DNA of 13,036 bases from Victivallis vadensis (lineage in GTDB: Bacteria > Verrucomicrobiota > Lentisphaeria > Victivallales > GWF2-50-93): NCBI GenBank assembly GCA_020718525.1, contig DYRX01000090.1:1-13036 (forward strand), given 5' to 3'. The notes under the pieces were generated by a model. The model ran no database searches. It saw nothing but the letters and a program-made list of their open reading frames with translations, and was not told where the DNA came from. Positions 1-8,333 of this stretch are shown one piece after another; the first letter of the stretch is position 1, and each line of letters begins with the position of its first letter. Both the position numbers and the translations under genes were made by a program.

Positions 1-2
1 TA

Positions 3-293
3 AAGAATCTAAATGAAAAAAGATATTGGTATGCGGATGCCGACTTTGGTGGCAACGCGACGGAGTGGTATCCCGGCTCGACTCATGCGATCGCGTTCGA
101 ATACAAGGCTGGAACGACAAATTTGCCTTGGAACATGGATATACGGCTTCCATTCGCAGGCAAAGGACATCTGGGAGGCTCCTCGAATTTCATTTTTGGA
201 GACTGCCATGTCGAGAGCATGAAATTGCCAGTCCTGATGTCGAAAACGACAGGAACAGAGAATTACCAGAGCTTCAACGGAATTCCAAAATAG
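3..293 (+). CDS. Prepilin-like (DUF1559 / H-X9-DG type) protein, C-terminal fragment
   Basis: The frame is open from the left edge (codon phase begins at base 3) to a TAG at 291-293, giving the last 96 residues of a protein whose start lies outside the window. Near the end it reads GKGHLGGSSNFIFGDCHVE. This matches the C-terminal signature of prepilin-like pseudopilin proteins of PVC bacteria (RH..G.N..F.DGHVE), although here the spacing is H-x10-D and the usual DG is DC. Family members carry an N-terminal prepilin cleavage site and one membrane helix and are exported as pilin-like surface proteins; that part is not visible here. The fragment converges on the UroD-like gene, with a hairpin between them. 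The family call is a motif match from memory; no specific role can be given. Confidence 0.7.
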   Translation, partial: KNLNEKRYWYADADFGGNATEWYPGSTHAIAFEYKAGTTNLPWNMDIRLPFAGKGHLGGSSNFIFGDCHVESMKLPVLMSKTTGTENYQSFNGIPK

Positions 294-337
294 CTCCATC
301 GAAGCTACTCATCCTTGCGCAAAGGAGAAGATCCCTT

Positions 338-378
338 GTACGTATTCAGTAAACTCCGTTCGTTTACTGAATCCGTAC
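338..378. terminator. Strong hairpin between convergent genes, possible bidirectional terminator
   Basis: An inverted repeat with an outer stem GTACG/CGTAC, one T-C mismatch, an inner stem ATTCAGTAAAC/GTTTACTGAAT and a 7-nt loop gives 16 paired bases out of 17 positions. It sits 44 nt after the stop of the prepilin-like gene and 16 nt beyond the stop of the opposing UroD-like gene, exactly where a shared terminator is expected. Neither side has a proper U-run (only TT on the plus strand), so intrinsic termination is uncertain; an RNA-stabilising 3' hairpin is the alternative. Confidence 0.5.
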
Positions 379-394
379 TTCTCACAGGCGCTGT

Positions 395-1498
395 TCAGTA
401 GCGGAAATTCTTTGCCGTCGAAAAGAGCGTCAAAATGTTTTCCGTGCTGGTGTCGGGCTGGAGGACATTCGACGGAAAAACAACCAGTCCTCCGTCGCGC
501 CCGCAGGAATTGATCAGATCCTCGACCTCCTTTTTCACATCGCCAGGATTTCCGAACGGCAGGGTCTTCTGAAGGCTGATGCCGCCATGCAGTGTGATCC
601 TTTTTCCCCAGCGCCTCTTCACTTCCGAAGGATCCATGCATTCCGGCTGTATGGGGTTGACAACGTCGAAGCCTATTTCGACGATATGATCCATCACGTC
701 CATGATATTCCCGTCGCTGTGTATGAAAAACCAGATGTCCTTTTTTATCTGTCGCGCATCTGAAATCATTTTTGCCAGGCGCGGCTTGTCGAACTCTATC
801 CACGAGTCCGGCTGTATCATCATCCTGTCCTGCATCGCGAAGTCGCCAACGATGCAGACCATGTCAAGATCCGCCGCCGCCATGCGCTTCACCATTTCTC
901 CATATACCTCGTAAAGCTTGTCATAGCTGGCATTCAGAAGCTCGGGATTTCCCGCATAGTCCATGAGACCATTTTCAAATCCTCGCATCTCCCAGTGCGC
1001 CTTGAATGGATTCGGGATACTCCCGGTGACAAACTTGTCCTCGCTTTTGAGCTGGGCGACCCTTTTTGAGTAATTCTCCGGATCTCTGATCATTGACTTA
1101 TCCGGCCAGCGGAAAAGCTTGTCCAGATCCTCGGGATTTTCAGCCGCCTCCAAAGGTCCGGAAATCCATTGCTCATAACGACCATCGTCTCCGATTTTGT
1201 GGCGGACTTTCCAGACATTTTCATAGGTGGAGTCGTCAATCCACGCTTCAGTTCTGCCATTGTTCGGATTTTTTCTCTTCCTGCCCTCGAATTCAGGATC
1301 ATGTATTGCCGGTCCCAGTCCGTCCCAGCGATCTATTCCTAGCTCTTCTCTGATTTGCCACCAGTCGTCCGTCCCGAAATGCTTCCGCAATCTTGATTCG
1401 ACTTCATGATGTATCCAGGTGTCAATTGGCGGCCTGTCCGGACGTTCATGCTTGAAACTTGAGATAATCCTGTCTCTTGAACTCATTTTTGCTGTCAT
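395..1498 (-). CDS. Uroporphyrinogen decarboxylase (URO-D/MtaA)-family protein
   Basis: This is a 367-residue protein opening MTAKMSSRDRIISSFKHERP, the usual N-terminus of URO-D/MtaA-type TIM-barrel proteins (R.R.......ERPDR.P). Further blocks fit the family: VCIVGDFAMQDRMMIQP mid-protein, then HSDGN at residues 260-264, GFDVVNPIQPE and LHGGI. The superfamily includes heme-biosynthetic HemE and zinc-dependent methyltransferases that move methyl groups between corrinoid proteins and coenzyme M or related thiols. In MtaA/MtbA zinc is held by an H-x-C pair plus a distant Cys. Here H260 is followed by S261-D262, and the C-terminal Cys position reads VVFPSN, so the classical zinc site is not conserved. 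The length and the divergent HemE motifs argue against HemE; the substrate cannot be named. It is cytosolic (no signal peptide). A GGAG 11 nt upstream supports the start at 1498; a second Met at codon 5 is possible. Confidence 0.85.
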   Translation of the reverse strand: MTAKMSSRDRIISSFKHERPDRPPIDTWIHHEVESRLRKHFGTDDWWQIREELGIDRWDGLGPAIHDPEFEGRKRKNPNNGRTEAWIDDSTYENVWKVRHKIGDDGRYEQWISGPLEAAENPEDLDKLFRWPDKSMIRDPENYSKRVAQLKSEDKFVTGSIPNPFKAHWEMRGFENGLMDYAGNPELLNASYDKLYEVYGEMVKRMAAADLDMVCIVGDFAMQDRMMIQPDSWIEFDKPRLAKMISDARQIKKDIWFFIHSDGNIMDVMDHIVEIGFDVVNPIQPECMDPSEVKRRWGKRITLHGGISLQKTLPFGNPGDVKKEVEDLINSCGRDGGLVVFPSNVLQPDTSTENILTLFSTAKNFRY

Positions 1499-1549
1499 GC
1501 CTGCGACTGCTCCGCGTTGTTTATCATTATTTAATGAATTGACTCCGAA

Positions 1550-1577
1550 AACATATCATGGGCGAGGCTTTTTGCAA
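1550..1577 (-). promoter_or_regulatory. Candidate sigma-70-type promoter of the UroD-like gene
   Basis: On the minus strand a TTGCAA box (1572-1577) and a TATGTT box (1550-1555) are separated by 16 nt. This would start transcription near 1543 and leave a leader of about 45 nt containing the GGAG at 1510-1513. The boxes match the bacterial consensus at 4 of 6 positions each. It is a plausible but unproven promoter; a second unit reading from ftsK is unlikely given the 234-nt gap. Confidence 0.4.
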
Positions 1578-1720
1578 GGGGAAAAAGTGTAAACTCGCAA
1601 AATCAATCGTCTTCGCCTGCTGTGTCGCTTTTTCCCTTCATTGGAGAATTCGAAAAATAAAAAAGACGGAGGAAGCAATCCCCATTATGATATTAGCGTC
1701 GCTGATTACGAGACATGCCT

Positions 1721-1750
1721 AAAAAAAGTGCATCAGTCTTCTTCGGACTG
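1721..1750 (-). terminator. Weak candidate terminator at the end of ftsK
   Basis: On the minus strand a 5-bp stem CAGTC/GACTG with a 7-nt loop overlaps the last ftsK codons and stop; seven T residues follow 6 nt further on (1721-1727). The stem is short and the T-run is displaced, so this is marginal for intrinsic termination, but no better candidate lies in the gap. Confidence 0.28.
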
Positions 1751-4201
1751 GATAAAAGCTTTGTCCGTTTCTACAAGAATATCACGTTTTGCGCTTGCAC
1801 CGACAGCCGGTCCGACAAGACCTCTTTTTTCAAGCACGTCAATAAGCTCCGCCGCCTTGTTGTAGCCTACTTTGAGCTTTCTCTGAAGGTAGCTTGTGCT
1901 GGCTTTTTTGTCCGTCAAAATGACTTCTATCGCCCTTTTGACGAGCTCATCGTCGCCGTCAATGAAATATTTTGAGAATTTCCCGGTTCCGCCAAATATG
2001 AAGTCGGAATCTTCTTCTGGCTCTCCTCCTCCATCCGGGGTCAGAGACGGCGTTTCCGTAGTCATTACCGTGGCATCGAAGTCCTGACCTATCTGATCGG
2101 AAATGAAACAGGCAATCTTTTCGATTTCCCTGTCGGAGACCCAGGTTCCTTGCAGACGTTCAATGTTTGAGGAGCCAGGCGGTATGATCAGCATGTCCCC
2201 TTTTCCGAGAAGTTTTTCTGCGCCTTTCCCATCGAGAATGACTTTGCTGTCCACTATCTGGGAAACCTGAAGGGCAATTCTCGTCGGCATGTTCGCCTTG
2301 ATAATGCCAGTTATAACGGTGACTCGAGGCGACTGGGTCGCCACGATGATATGTATGCCTGCCGCGCGACCCTTCTGTGCGATTCTCGCTATGCAGTTTT
2401 CGACGTCGGGCTTGGCATCTGTCATCATGATGTCAGCGAGCTCGTCAATAATAATGACAAGATATGGGAGTTTTTGCGGGACCAGTGTTCCTTCATCGTC
2501 GTATATTTCTTCCATGGAAGGCGGTCTGTTGTTGAATGTGTGCAGGTTTCTGGTCTTTGTATGTGAAAGCGCCTTGTATCTTCTCTCCATTTCATTGACA
2601 GCCCAATGCAGGGCGACCGGCACTTTTTGCGGTTTTGTAACGACAGGAGTTATGAGGTGCGGAAGAGCGGAGTAGAAGTTGAACTCGACCATTTTTGGAT
2701 CAACCATGATCAATTTCAGATCGAATGGCGAGAAGCGATAGAGCATGCTGAGAATGATGGTGTGAATGCATACACTTTTTCCGCTTCCGGTAGCTCCAGC
2801 GATAAGAAGGTGCGGCGCCTTTGCCAAATCAAGGATGGATATTTTTCCTGAAACGTCCTTGCCAAGTATGACAGGGATTTCCGCCTTCGAATTTTTCCAG
2901 GTGTCAGATTCCATGATACAGCGCAAGGGTATGGTCGCGACTGTGCTGTTCGGCACCTCGATGCCGATAGTGTTTTTTCCCGGTATGGGAGCTTGAATTC
3001 TTATGCTTTCCGCTTTCAGATCCATGGAGATATTGTTGACTATGCTGGTGACGCGGTCCACTTTGATCCCGGGCGAAAGCGAGATCTCAAATCTTGTCAC
3101 TCGTGGTCCTGAAACATGATCCACGACCTGTCCGTCTATTTTGAAACTGTCGAGGGTAGCCTGGAGAATTTTCTTTGAAGCGTCTATGATTTCTGAGTTT
3201 TCGCCAATAACTTCCTTCCCTTTGTCCAGCAGAGAGACCGGAGGAATGACATATTCGATATTTCCAATTTGCTTCACCTTTTTCAGCGTAGGCGGCGGCG
3301 CAAGCGGCTCTTCAGCTTTCGCAGACTGCTTGCTTTTCTTGGAAACGGCCTTGACCTTCTCGTCTTCAAGGGCTTCTTCTTCAAAGTCAGGATCTTCAGC
3401 GTCCTCTTCGGCATCCAAAGTCAGTTCGGAAGGATCTTCAGGATCATGATCCATATCTGACGGCGCGCCCGGAGGAGTGCCGGCATTCTGTTTCGTCGGG
3501 CTCTTCACGTCCTTTTCATCCTCCAACGCCTGCTTTTCCCTCAGCTCGTCAAGCGGATTATCCTCCAAAATATCCAGGCTCTTCTTATGCAGATATTCGG
3601 AAAGAATTGGCTGCCAGTCGCATATCCATACGAAAATGACTCCGCAAAGGAGGAATGCCATCGCAACGACAAAAGTGCCGATTCCGCCAATGACGCCTGT
3701 GACAAGACCTGGCGCGACAGAATGCAGTGGAGCGGCAAGCCTCTGGCCAATCACTCCGCCTGAAAGGGCGGACGCAGGGATCGATGCCGAACCAATGCCA
3801 AGATAGTCAGTCATGACGCAAAACATCTCCGGATGCAGTCCGAAAAGCATTATAATTCCGAAGAACATCAATATTAGTGAACCGACATATCCTTTGCGCG
3901 AGACGGGAATGGAGATAATCGGACGTAGAAGGCAGACTCCAAGTATTGCGATGATCGGAATCGAGGCGACTCCAAAAAGGTAGAACATGGTGCGGCAGAA
4001 AAACGCGCCTGCCGGACCTATCCAGTTGCCGACCGGTCCCGGACAGCCCCCTTCGAGTACGGCAAAATCGCGCTTGTCGTGAGAGACAAATGCAAGCAGG
4101 GCGAGCAGGAGCCCCATGACAACGAAAATGTGATGAAAACGGAATCCGCCCTTTTCAAGCGCATCTCCGTCCTTTTTTTTGTCTCCTCCAGGATCCGGCA
4201 T
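1733..4201 (-). CDS. ftsK: DNA translocase FtsK/SpoIIIE
   Basis: FtsK is a septum-anchored, ATP-driven DNA pump that clears chromosome termini during division and activates XerCD at dif. From the Met at 4201 the protein is 822 residues. Four membrane helices lie at about 24-40, 68-92, 104-122 and 166-193. A low-complexity acidic then lysine-rich linker spans about 205-310 (e.g. DAEEDAEDPDFEEEALEDEK). The RecA-like motor has Walker A GATGSGKS with K475 and Walker B LVIIIDELAD with D586-E587. A winged-helix gamma domain fills the last 65 residues (STSYLQRKLKVGYNKAAELI...GLVGP), the part that reads the polar DNA sequences and contacts XerD. Length is near B. subtilis SpoIIIE, well below E. coli FtsK, because the linker is short. 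The frame stays open to a TTG at 4318, but the added residues do not resemble an FtsK start, so MPDPGG at 4201 is preferred; its ribosome site is only purine-rich. It is divergent from dnaE. Confidence 0.96.
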   Translation of the reverse strand: MPDPGGDKKKDGDALEKGGFRFHHIFVVMGLLLALLAFVSHDKRDFAVLEGGCPGPVGNWIGPAGAFFCRTMFYLFGVASIPIIAILGVCLLRPIISIPVSRKGYVGSLILMFFGIIMLFGLHPEMFCVMTDYLGIGSASIPASALSGGVIGQRLAAPLHSVAPGLVTGVIGGIGTFVVAMAFLLCGVIFVWICDWQPILSEYLHKKSLDILEDNPLDELREKQALEDEKDVKSPTKQNAGTPPGAPSDMDHDPEDPSELTLDAEEDAEDPDFEEEALEDEKVKAVSKKSKQSAKAEEPLAPPPTLKKVKQIGNIEYVIPPVSLLDKGKEVIGENSEIIDASKKILQATLDSFKIDGQVVDHVSGPRVTRFEISLSPGIKVDRVTSIVNNISMDLKAESIRIQAPIPGKNTIGIEVPNSTVATIPLRCIMESDTWKNSKAEIPVILGKDVSGKISILDLAKAPHLLIAGATGSGKSVCIHTIILSMLYRFSPFDLKLIMVDPKMVEFNFYSALPHLITPVVTKPQKVPVALHWAVNEMERRYKALSHTKTRNLHTFNNRPPSMEEIYDDEGTLVPQKLPYLVIIIDELADIMMTDAKPDVENCIARIAQKGRAAGIHIIVATQSPRVTVITGIIKANMPTRIALQVSQIVDSKVILDGKGAEKLLGKGDMLIIPPGSSNIERLQGTWVSDREIEKIACFISDQIGQDFDATVMTTETPSLTPDGGGEPEEDSDFIFGGTGKFSKYFIDGDDELVKRAIEVILTDKKASTSYLQRKLKVGYNKAAELIDVLEKRGLVGPAVGASAKRDILVETDKAFIQSEED

Positions 4202-4464
4202 TTCTTGGACTCTTTTCAGCTCTAGTTTATTAAGTCGGCAAAATATATCCGAAAACTCGGCAAATCCGCCTCGATAGCCGCAAAACGAAAAGTATATCCG
4301 AGCTATTGCGAATTTCAAGCCTTCACGGATTTAGTCTGTACGCAAGATTTAGCTCCTTTTCTTTTTTTTTCGTTTGATTTTACGGCCGGGATGACAAGAT
4401 TCATTCCAATCGAGTCATGCCAGCATGAAGGCATTGACAGTGAAACATAACGGAGATACTTAAA
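4202..4464. promoter_or_regulatory. Divergent ftsK-dnaE spacer
   Basis: This 263-bp spacer must hold the promoters of both genes. For ftsK, a minus-strand TATATT (4242-4247) could be a -10 box placing the start of the message about 35 nt before the chosen ATG, but no good -35 box sits at the right distance. For dnaE a GGAG (4452-4455) lies 9 nt before the ATG and fixes its start. A 19-nt pure pyrimidine tract (4353-4371, mostly T) marks the middle and may bend DNA or act as an A-tract element on the ftsK side. Exact promoters are not resolved. Confidence 0.35.
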
Positions 4465-7400
4465 ATGTCGCAATTCGTTCATTTGCATTTACATACAGAT
4501 TACAGCCTGCTCGATGGAGCATGCGGGATCGGGGCGCTCTCCAAGCTCGCGCAGTCAATGAACATGCCCGCCGTCGCGATGACGGATCACGGAAGCATGG
4601 GAGGAACGCTGGAATTCTACAAGCAGATGTCGGAAAAAAAGATCAAGCCGATCATCGGATGCGAGCTGAATGTCTCGCCCACGAGCATGAGCGACCGGGA
4701 CAGTTCAAATCCCGACATAAGAGGCTTCCATCTGGTACTGCTCGCCGCAAATTTCGCAGGCTATAAAAATCTCTGCAAGCTCATGAGCCGGGCGGAGCTA
4801 GAAGGCATGTTCTACAAGCCAAGGATAGACAAGAAGCTCCTCTCCGAGCATTCCGGGGGACTGCTTGGGCTCAGCGCCTGCCTGGGCGGAGAAATCCCAA
4901 TCGCAATTATGAGGGGCAACATAAGGAGGGCGAAGGAGCTCGTCGGATTCTACACTGAAGTCTTTGGAAAGGGCAACTTCTATCTCGAACTCATGGACCA
5001 CGGAATAGAGGAGCAGGTCCGGGTCAACAAGGAGCTTGTCCTGCTTTCAAAGGAATTCGATGTCCGCCTGGTCGCGACAAACGATGTCCACTACCTGAAA
5101 AAGGAGCACGCCAAATCGCATGATCTCATGCTCTGCATTCAGACTCACTCCAAAGTCGGCGATGAAAAGCGGCTCAAATTTTCATGCGACGAATTCTATT
5201 TCAAGAGCGGCGAAGAGATGGCGAAGCTTTTTGCAGAGATACCTGAGGCTCTTACGAACACTCTCGAAGTCGCCGAAAAATGCAACCTGCAAATTCCCAT
5301 CGGCTCTGAAAACCATTACCCCGTCTACAGTCTTCCAGAGGGCCAGAATCCGAAGGAATATCTCAGGGAAATATGTCTTGGCGGAATCCCCGAGCGCTAT
5401 GCATTCGATCCAAAAAGCCTCACTCCTGGCGCGGACCCCGGAAAAGACGAGGTCATCCGCAGAATGGATTTCGAGCTCGGCGTCATCGAAAAATCCAATT
5501 ACGTGAGCTATTTTCTGATTGTATGGGATTTTCTGAAATACGCCAGAGAGCAGGGCATCAGCGTCGGACCGGGCAGAGGAAGCGGCGCCGGAAGCATAGT
5601 GGCATATCTCAGCGGAATAACCGACATTGATCCACTCCGCTACTCCCTTCTTTTCGAGCGCTTTCTCAACCCGGAAAGGGTGAGCCCCCCGGATTTCGAT
5701 ATAGATCTCTGCGAGAGAAGAAGATACGAAGTCATCGAGTATGTGCGGAACAAATACGGATCTGAAAATGTCGCCCAGATAGGCACTTACGGAACCCTCA
5801 AGACAAAGGCGGTTCTGAAGGACATCATGCGTGTTCTCGGCAGAAGCATGCAGGAAAGCAACACGCTTACAAAGCTAATTCCCGACAAGGTCGCCGAGGG
5901 CAGTGACAGCAAGGAAGTTACACTGGACTATGCTCTGAAAAACAGCTCGGAGCTTAGAGAGTTCATGGAAAAGGAGCCATGGGTCAAGGAGGTCTTCGAC
6001 TATGCCGCCCCTCTGGAAAAGCTGAACAGGAACAGATCAATACACGCGGCTGGGGTGATCATCGGCGATCAGCCTATCGAAAACGTCGTTCCCCTGGGAC
6101 GCGGAACCGGCAGTGAAGTCATCACCCAGTACACGGGACCGGCATGCGAGTCGCTTGGTCTGCTCAAAATGGATTTCCTGGGGCTCCGAACTCTCACACT
6201 CATCGAGGACGCCGTCGAAAACATTTCAAGAAGCCGACCGGGAACCAAGCTCAACATCGAGCGCATTCCGATTGACGACAAGCCTACTTTTGATCTGCTC
6301 AACAAAGGCGACACCATCGCAGTCTTCCAGCTTGAGTCCCCTGGTATGCAGGATCTCTGCAAAAAATTTGGCATACACATGATGGAGGACATCATCGCCC
6401 TGATCGCCCTATACCGTCCGGGCCCCATGGATTTCATTCCAGAGTTCATCTCCAGAAAAATGGGGCATGTCAGCATAGAATACGACCACCCGCTCATGGA
6501 AAAAGTCCTGAAGGAGACCTACGGAATCATGCTCTATCAGGAGCAGATCATGGAAGTCGTACAGAAGCTGGCAGGCTTCACCCTCGGCGGGGCTGACATC
6601 CTCCGCCGTGCCATCGGCAAAAAGAAGCATGAGGAAATGCAGAAGCAGAGGGACAAGTTCGTCAAGGGCTGTGGCGGCAACGGCATCGCGGCTCAGACAG
6701 CCGAGGCGATCTGGGAGAAAATCAACAAGTTCGCCGGATACGGCTTCAACAAATCCCACAGCGCCGCATACGCCTTCACCGCATACAGGAGCGCCTATCT
6801 CAAGGCCAACTACCCCCCGGAATTCATGTGCGCCGTCCTCACAAGCGAAATGGACGCGCCTGACAAAATCGCATTCTTCATCCAGGAATGCAAAAAGATG
6901 GACATCGCCGTACTGCCCCCAAATGTGAATTCGAGCGACATGAGCTTCTCCGTTGACAACGGCTCGATACGCTTCGGCCTGGCGGCAATAAAGGGTGTCG
7001 GTGCAAACGCCGCAAAGAAAATAATTGAAACCAGAGACAAGTGCGGAAAATTCGAGAGCATCCTTGATTTCTGCGAAAAGACCGGCGGATCAGTGAATTC
7101 GAGAATGCTGGAATCTCTCATAAAGGCGGGCGCATTCGACTGCTTCAAGGTGAAGCGCTCTCAGTTGTTTGCTGTGATTGACGAGGCAACGAAGCTCGCG
7201 GCGGCGCAGAGCGAAGACAGGAGTTCCGGCCAGTCCAGCCTCTTCGATCTGCTTCCATCCGAAGAAAGAGAATCCCTTGTCTCTGTCAATTATCCAGACA
7301 TCCCTGAATTCGATCAGCAGGACATGCTCAAGTCGGAAAAGGATCTGCTCGGCTTCTATGTGACCGGGCATCCATTGGGCGAACATGCCGAGCTCATACG

Positions 7401-8013
7401 CAAATTCTCGACGCGCAAGCTTGCCGACATCCTGACCGCAGGCAGGGGTGGAATCAGGGTTGGAGGAATCATCGAGAACGTCGAGGTGAGACCAAATAAG
7501 AAGGGGGAGAATTTCGCCAGCTTCCGGATAGAAAATCTGGAAGGATCTGCAAACTGCATCGCCTTCAACGAAGTCTTCGCCAAGTCAAAAGATCTCATCG
7601 TGAACGACAGCCCCATCTTCATAGAGGGTTTTTTCGAGTCGAGAAATGAAGAGACCCCAAAAATAATCGTCACATCGGTCTGCCCCTTTTTCGAGGCGAC
7701 TGAACGCTACACGGAGGAGATCGTCGTCATTCTCAACGAGGGCAACTGCGATGCGGGCATGCTTTGCAACTTCAAGAATACCGTGCTGGAGAACCCCGGC
7801 ACGACACCGCTTGTGCTAAGGGTGACCAGCGCCGAAGGGGACATAGCCTTCATCGAGTCGGCAAAAAAATATTTTGTCACATCCTCTGGGAAACTGATCC
7901 GGCTATGCGAGGCTATACTGGGGGAAAACTGCACCCATATCCTGGCTAAAAAGGAAAGCCCCCCTCCACAGCCCCGCCAGAACAATTTCCAGCGCGGCCG
8001 CTTCTCGGGATAA
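4465..8013 (+). CDS. dnaE: DNA polymerase III alpha subunit DnaE
   Basis: This is the catalytic subunit of the replicative DNA polymerase, 1182 residues, a normal length for DnaE1. The N-terminal PHP domain opens HLHTDYSLLDGA and keeps the candidate metal ligands H8, H10, D41, H42, E67, H89, C139, E175, D207 and H209, so it looks intact, unlike the degenerate E. coli PHP. The C-family polymerase core has GPGRGSGAGS, the catalytic pair D410/D412 in PDFDID and the third aspartate D570 in LKMDFLG, then LIALYRPGPM. A helix-hairpin-helix (around 837-853, AAIKGVGANAAKKI) follows. A clamp-binding motif QSSLF at 923-927 sits almost where E. coli DnaE has its own (about 920-924). An OB fold (about 995-1040, IRVGGIIENVEVRPNKKG) and a C-terminal domain ending in a proline/arginine-rich tail complete it. 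GGAG 9 nt upstream fixes the start. Cytosolic, in the replisome. Confidence 0.98.
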   Translation: MSQFVHLHLHTDYSLLDGACGIGALSKLAQSMNMPAVAMTDHGSMGGTLEFYKQMSEKKIKPIIGCELNVSPTSMSDRDSSNPDIRGFHLVLLAANFAGYKNLCKLMSRAELEGMFYKPRIDKKLLSEHSGGLLGLSACLGGEIPIAIMRGNIRRAKELVGFYTEVFGKGNFYLELMDHGIEEQVRVNKELVLLSKEFDVRLVATNDVHYLKKEHAKSHDLMLCIQTHSKVGDEKRLKFSCDEFYFKSGEEMAKLFAEIPEALTNTLEVAEKCNLQIPIGSENHYPVYSLPEGQNPKEYLREICLGGIPERYAFDPKSLTPGADPGKDEVIRRMDFELGVIEKSNYVSYFLIVWDFLKYAREQGISVGPGRGSGAGSIVAYLSGITDIDPLRYSLLFERFLNPERVSPPDFDIDLCERRRYEVIEYVRNKYGSENVAQIGTYGTLKTKAVLKDIMRVLGRSMQESNTLTKLIPDKVAEGSDSKEVTLDYALKNSSELREFMEKEPWVKEVFDYAAPLEKLNRNRSIHAAGVIIGDQPIENVVPLGRGTGSEVITQYTGPACESLGLLKMDFLGLRTLTLIEDAVENISRSRPGTKLNIERIPIDDKPTFDLLNKGDTIAVFQLESPGMQDLCKKFGIHMMEDIIALIALYRPGPMDFIPEFISRKMGHVSIEYDHPLMEKVLKETYGIMLYQEQIMEVVQKLAGFTLGGADILRRAIGKKKHEEMQKQRDKFVKGCGGNGIAAQTAEAIWEKINKFAGYGFNKSHSAAYAFTAYRSAYLKANYPPEFMCAVLTSEMDAPDKIAFFIQECKKMDIAVLPPNVNSSDMSFSVDNGSIRFGLAAIKGVGANAAKKIIETRDKCGKFESILDFCEKTGGSVNSRMLESLIKAGAFDCFKVKRSQLFAVIDEATKLAAAQSEDRSSGQSSLFDLLPSEERESLVSVNYPDIPEFDQQDMLKSEKDLLGFYVTGHPLGEHAELIRKFSTRKLADILTAGRGGIRVGGIIENVEVRPNKKGENFASFRIENLEGSANCIAFNEVFAKSKDLIVNDSPIFIEGFFESRNEETPKIIVTSVCPFFEATERYTEEIVVILNEGNCDAGMLCNFKNTVLENPGTTPLVLRVTSAEGDIAFIESAKKYFVTSSGKLIRLCEAILGENCTHILAKKESPPPQPRQNNFQRGRFSG

Positions 8014-8333
8014 GCTCCATCATCCTGAATTCAAAGGACTTGGAGAAGAATGGCAAACGAGTGAAATTTGAATATATCCGCTTCATCCGGGGGTTTAGGA
8101 TAGGAACGCCGACATCCTGTCGGCACTCTCAGATACCGAGCTGGTGCTCGGTGTTCCCAGGTGAAAGCAAAAAAATGACTGCACTCACATCTACAATCAA
8201 AGTATTTGCTTTGAGAACCAAAAAAGTAGCTTGCGGCTTCCAGACACGAAAGGCTTCTTCTCTTTTCTTCTTTGTGCCTCTGTGGCTTTGTGCGAGGACA
8301 AGTCCTTGTCTTTTAACTTCGCGGCTTGGCGGC
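8014..8333. other. Non-coding gap with repeat elements after dnaE
   Basis: This 320-nt stretch between dnaE and rluD has no credible gene; the short frames across it have no ribosome site or family resemblance. It contains a cloverleaf-shaped inverted repeat (8103-8157), a T/C-rich stretch (about 8251-8270), two clusters of degenerate octamers (8271-8294, and 8318-8341 running into rluD), and between them the near-palindrome GACAAG-TC-CTTGTC (8297-8310). No intrinsic terminator with a U-run is evident for dnaE, though the cloverleaf stems might slow polymerase. The rest (8014-8102 and 8158-8250) shows nothing recognisable. Confidence 0.6.
8103..8157. repeat. Cloverleaf-shaped inverted-repeat unit (REP-like candidate)
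   Basis: An outer stem GGAAC (8103-8107) / GTTCC (8153-8157) encloses two perfect hairpins: GCCGACA-TCC-TGTCGGC (8108-8124) and ACCGAGC-TGGT-GCTCGGT (8135-8152), separated by a 10-nt linker. All 19 stem pairs are Watson-Crick, folding into a compact three-way junction of 55 nt. Similar paired hairpins are typical of REP/BIME-type dispersed extragenic repeats. Only one copy is in the window, so dispersal is inferred. It is not a tRNA: no T-arm GTTCGA or acceptor CCA is present. Confidence 0.6.

Noticed and set aside
309..803. 164-codon minus-strand frame overlapping the UroD-like gene
   Set aside because: It is an out-of-frame shadow of the conserved gene and has a low-complexity Arg/His/Gly-rich composition with no family resemblance.
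4202..4318. TTG-initiated N-terminal extension of ftsK
   Set aside because: The extra 39 residues do not resemble FtsK, the TTG has no well-spaced ribosome site, and the Met at 4201 gives the normal short cytosolic lead before the first membrane helix.
4434..4462. Perfect TTGACA followed 17 nt later by TACTTA, just before dnaE
   Set aside because: It would start transcription at about the dnaE ATG and cut off the GGAG ribosome site, so it is unlikely to be the working promoter.
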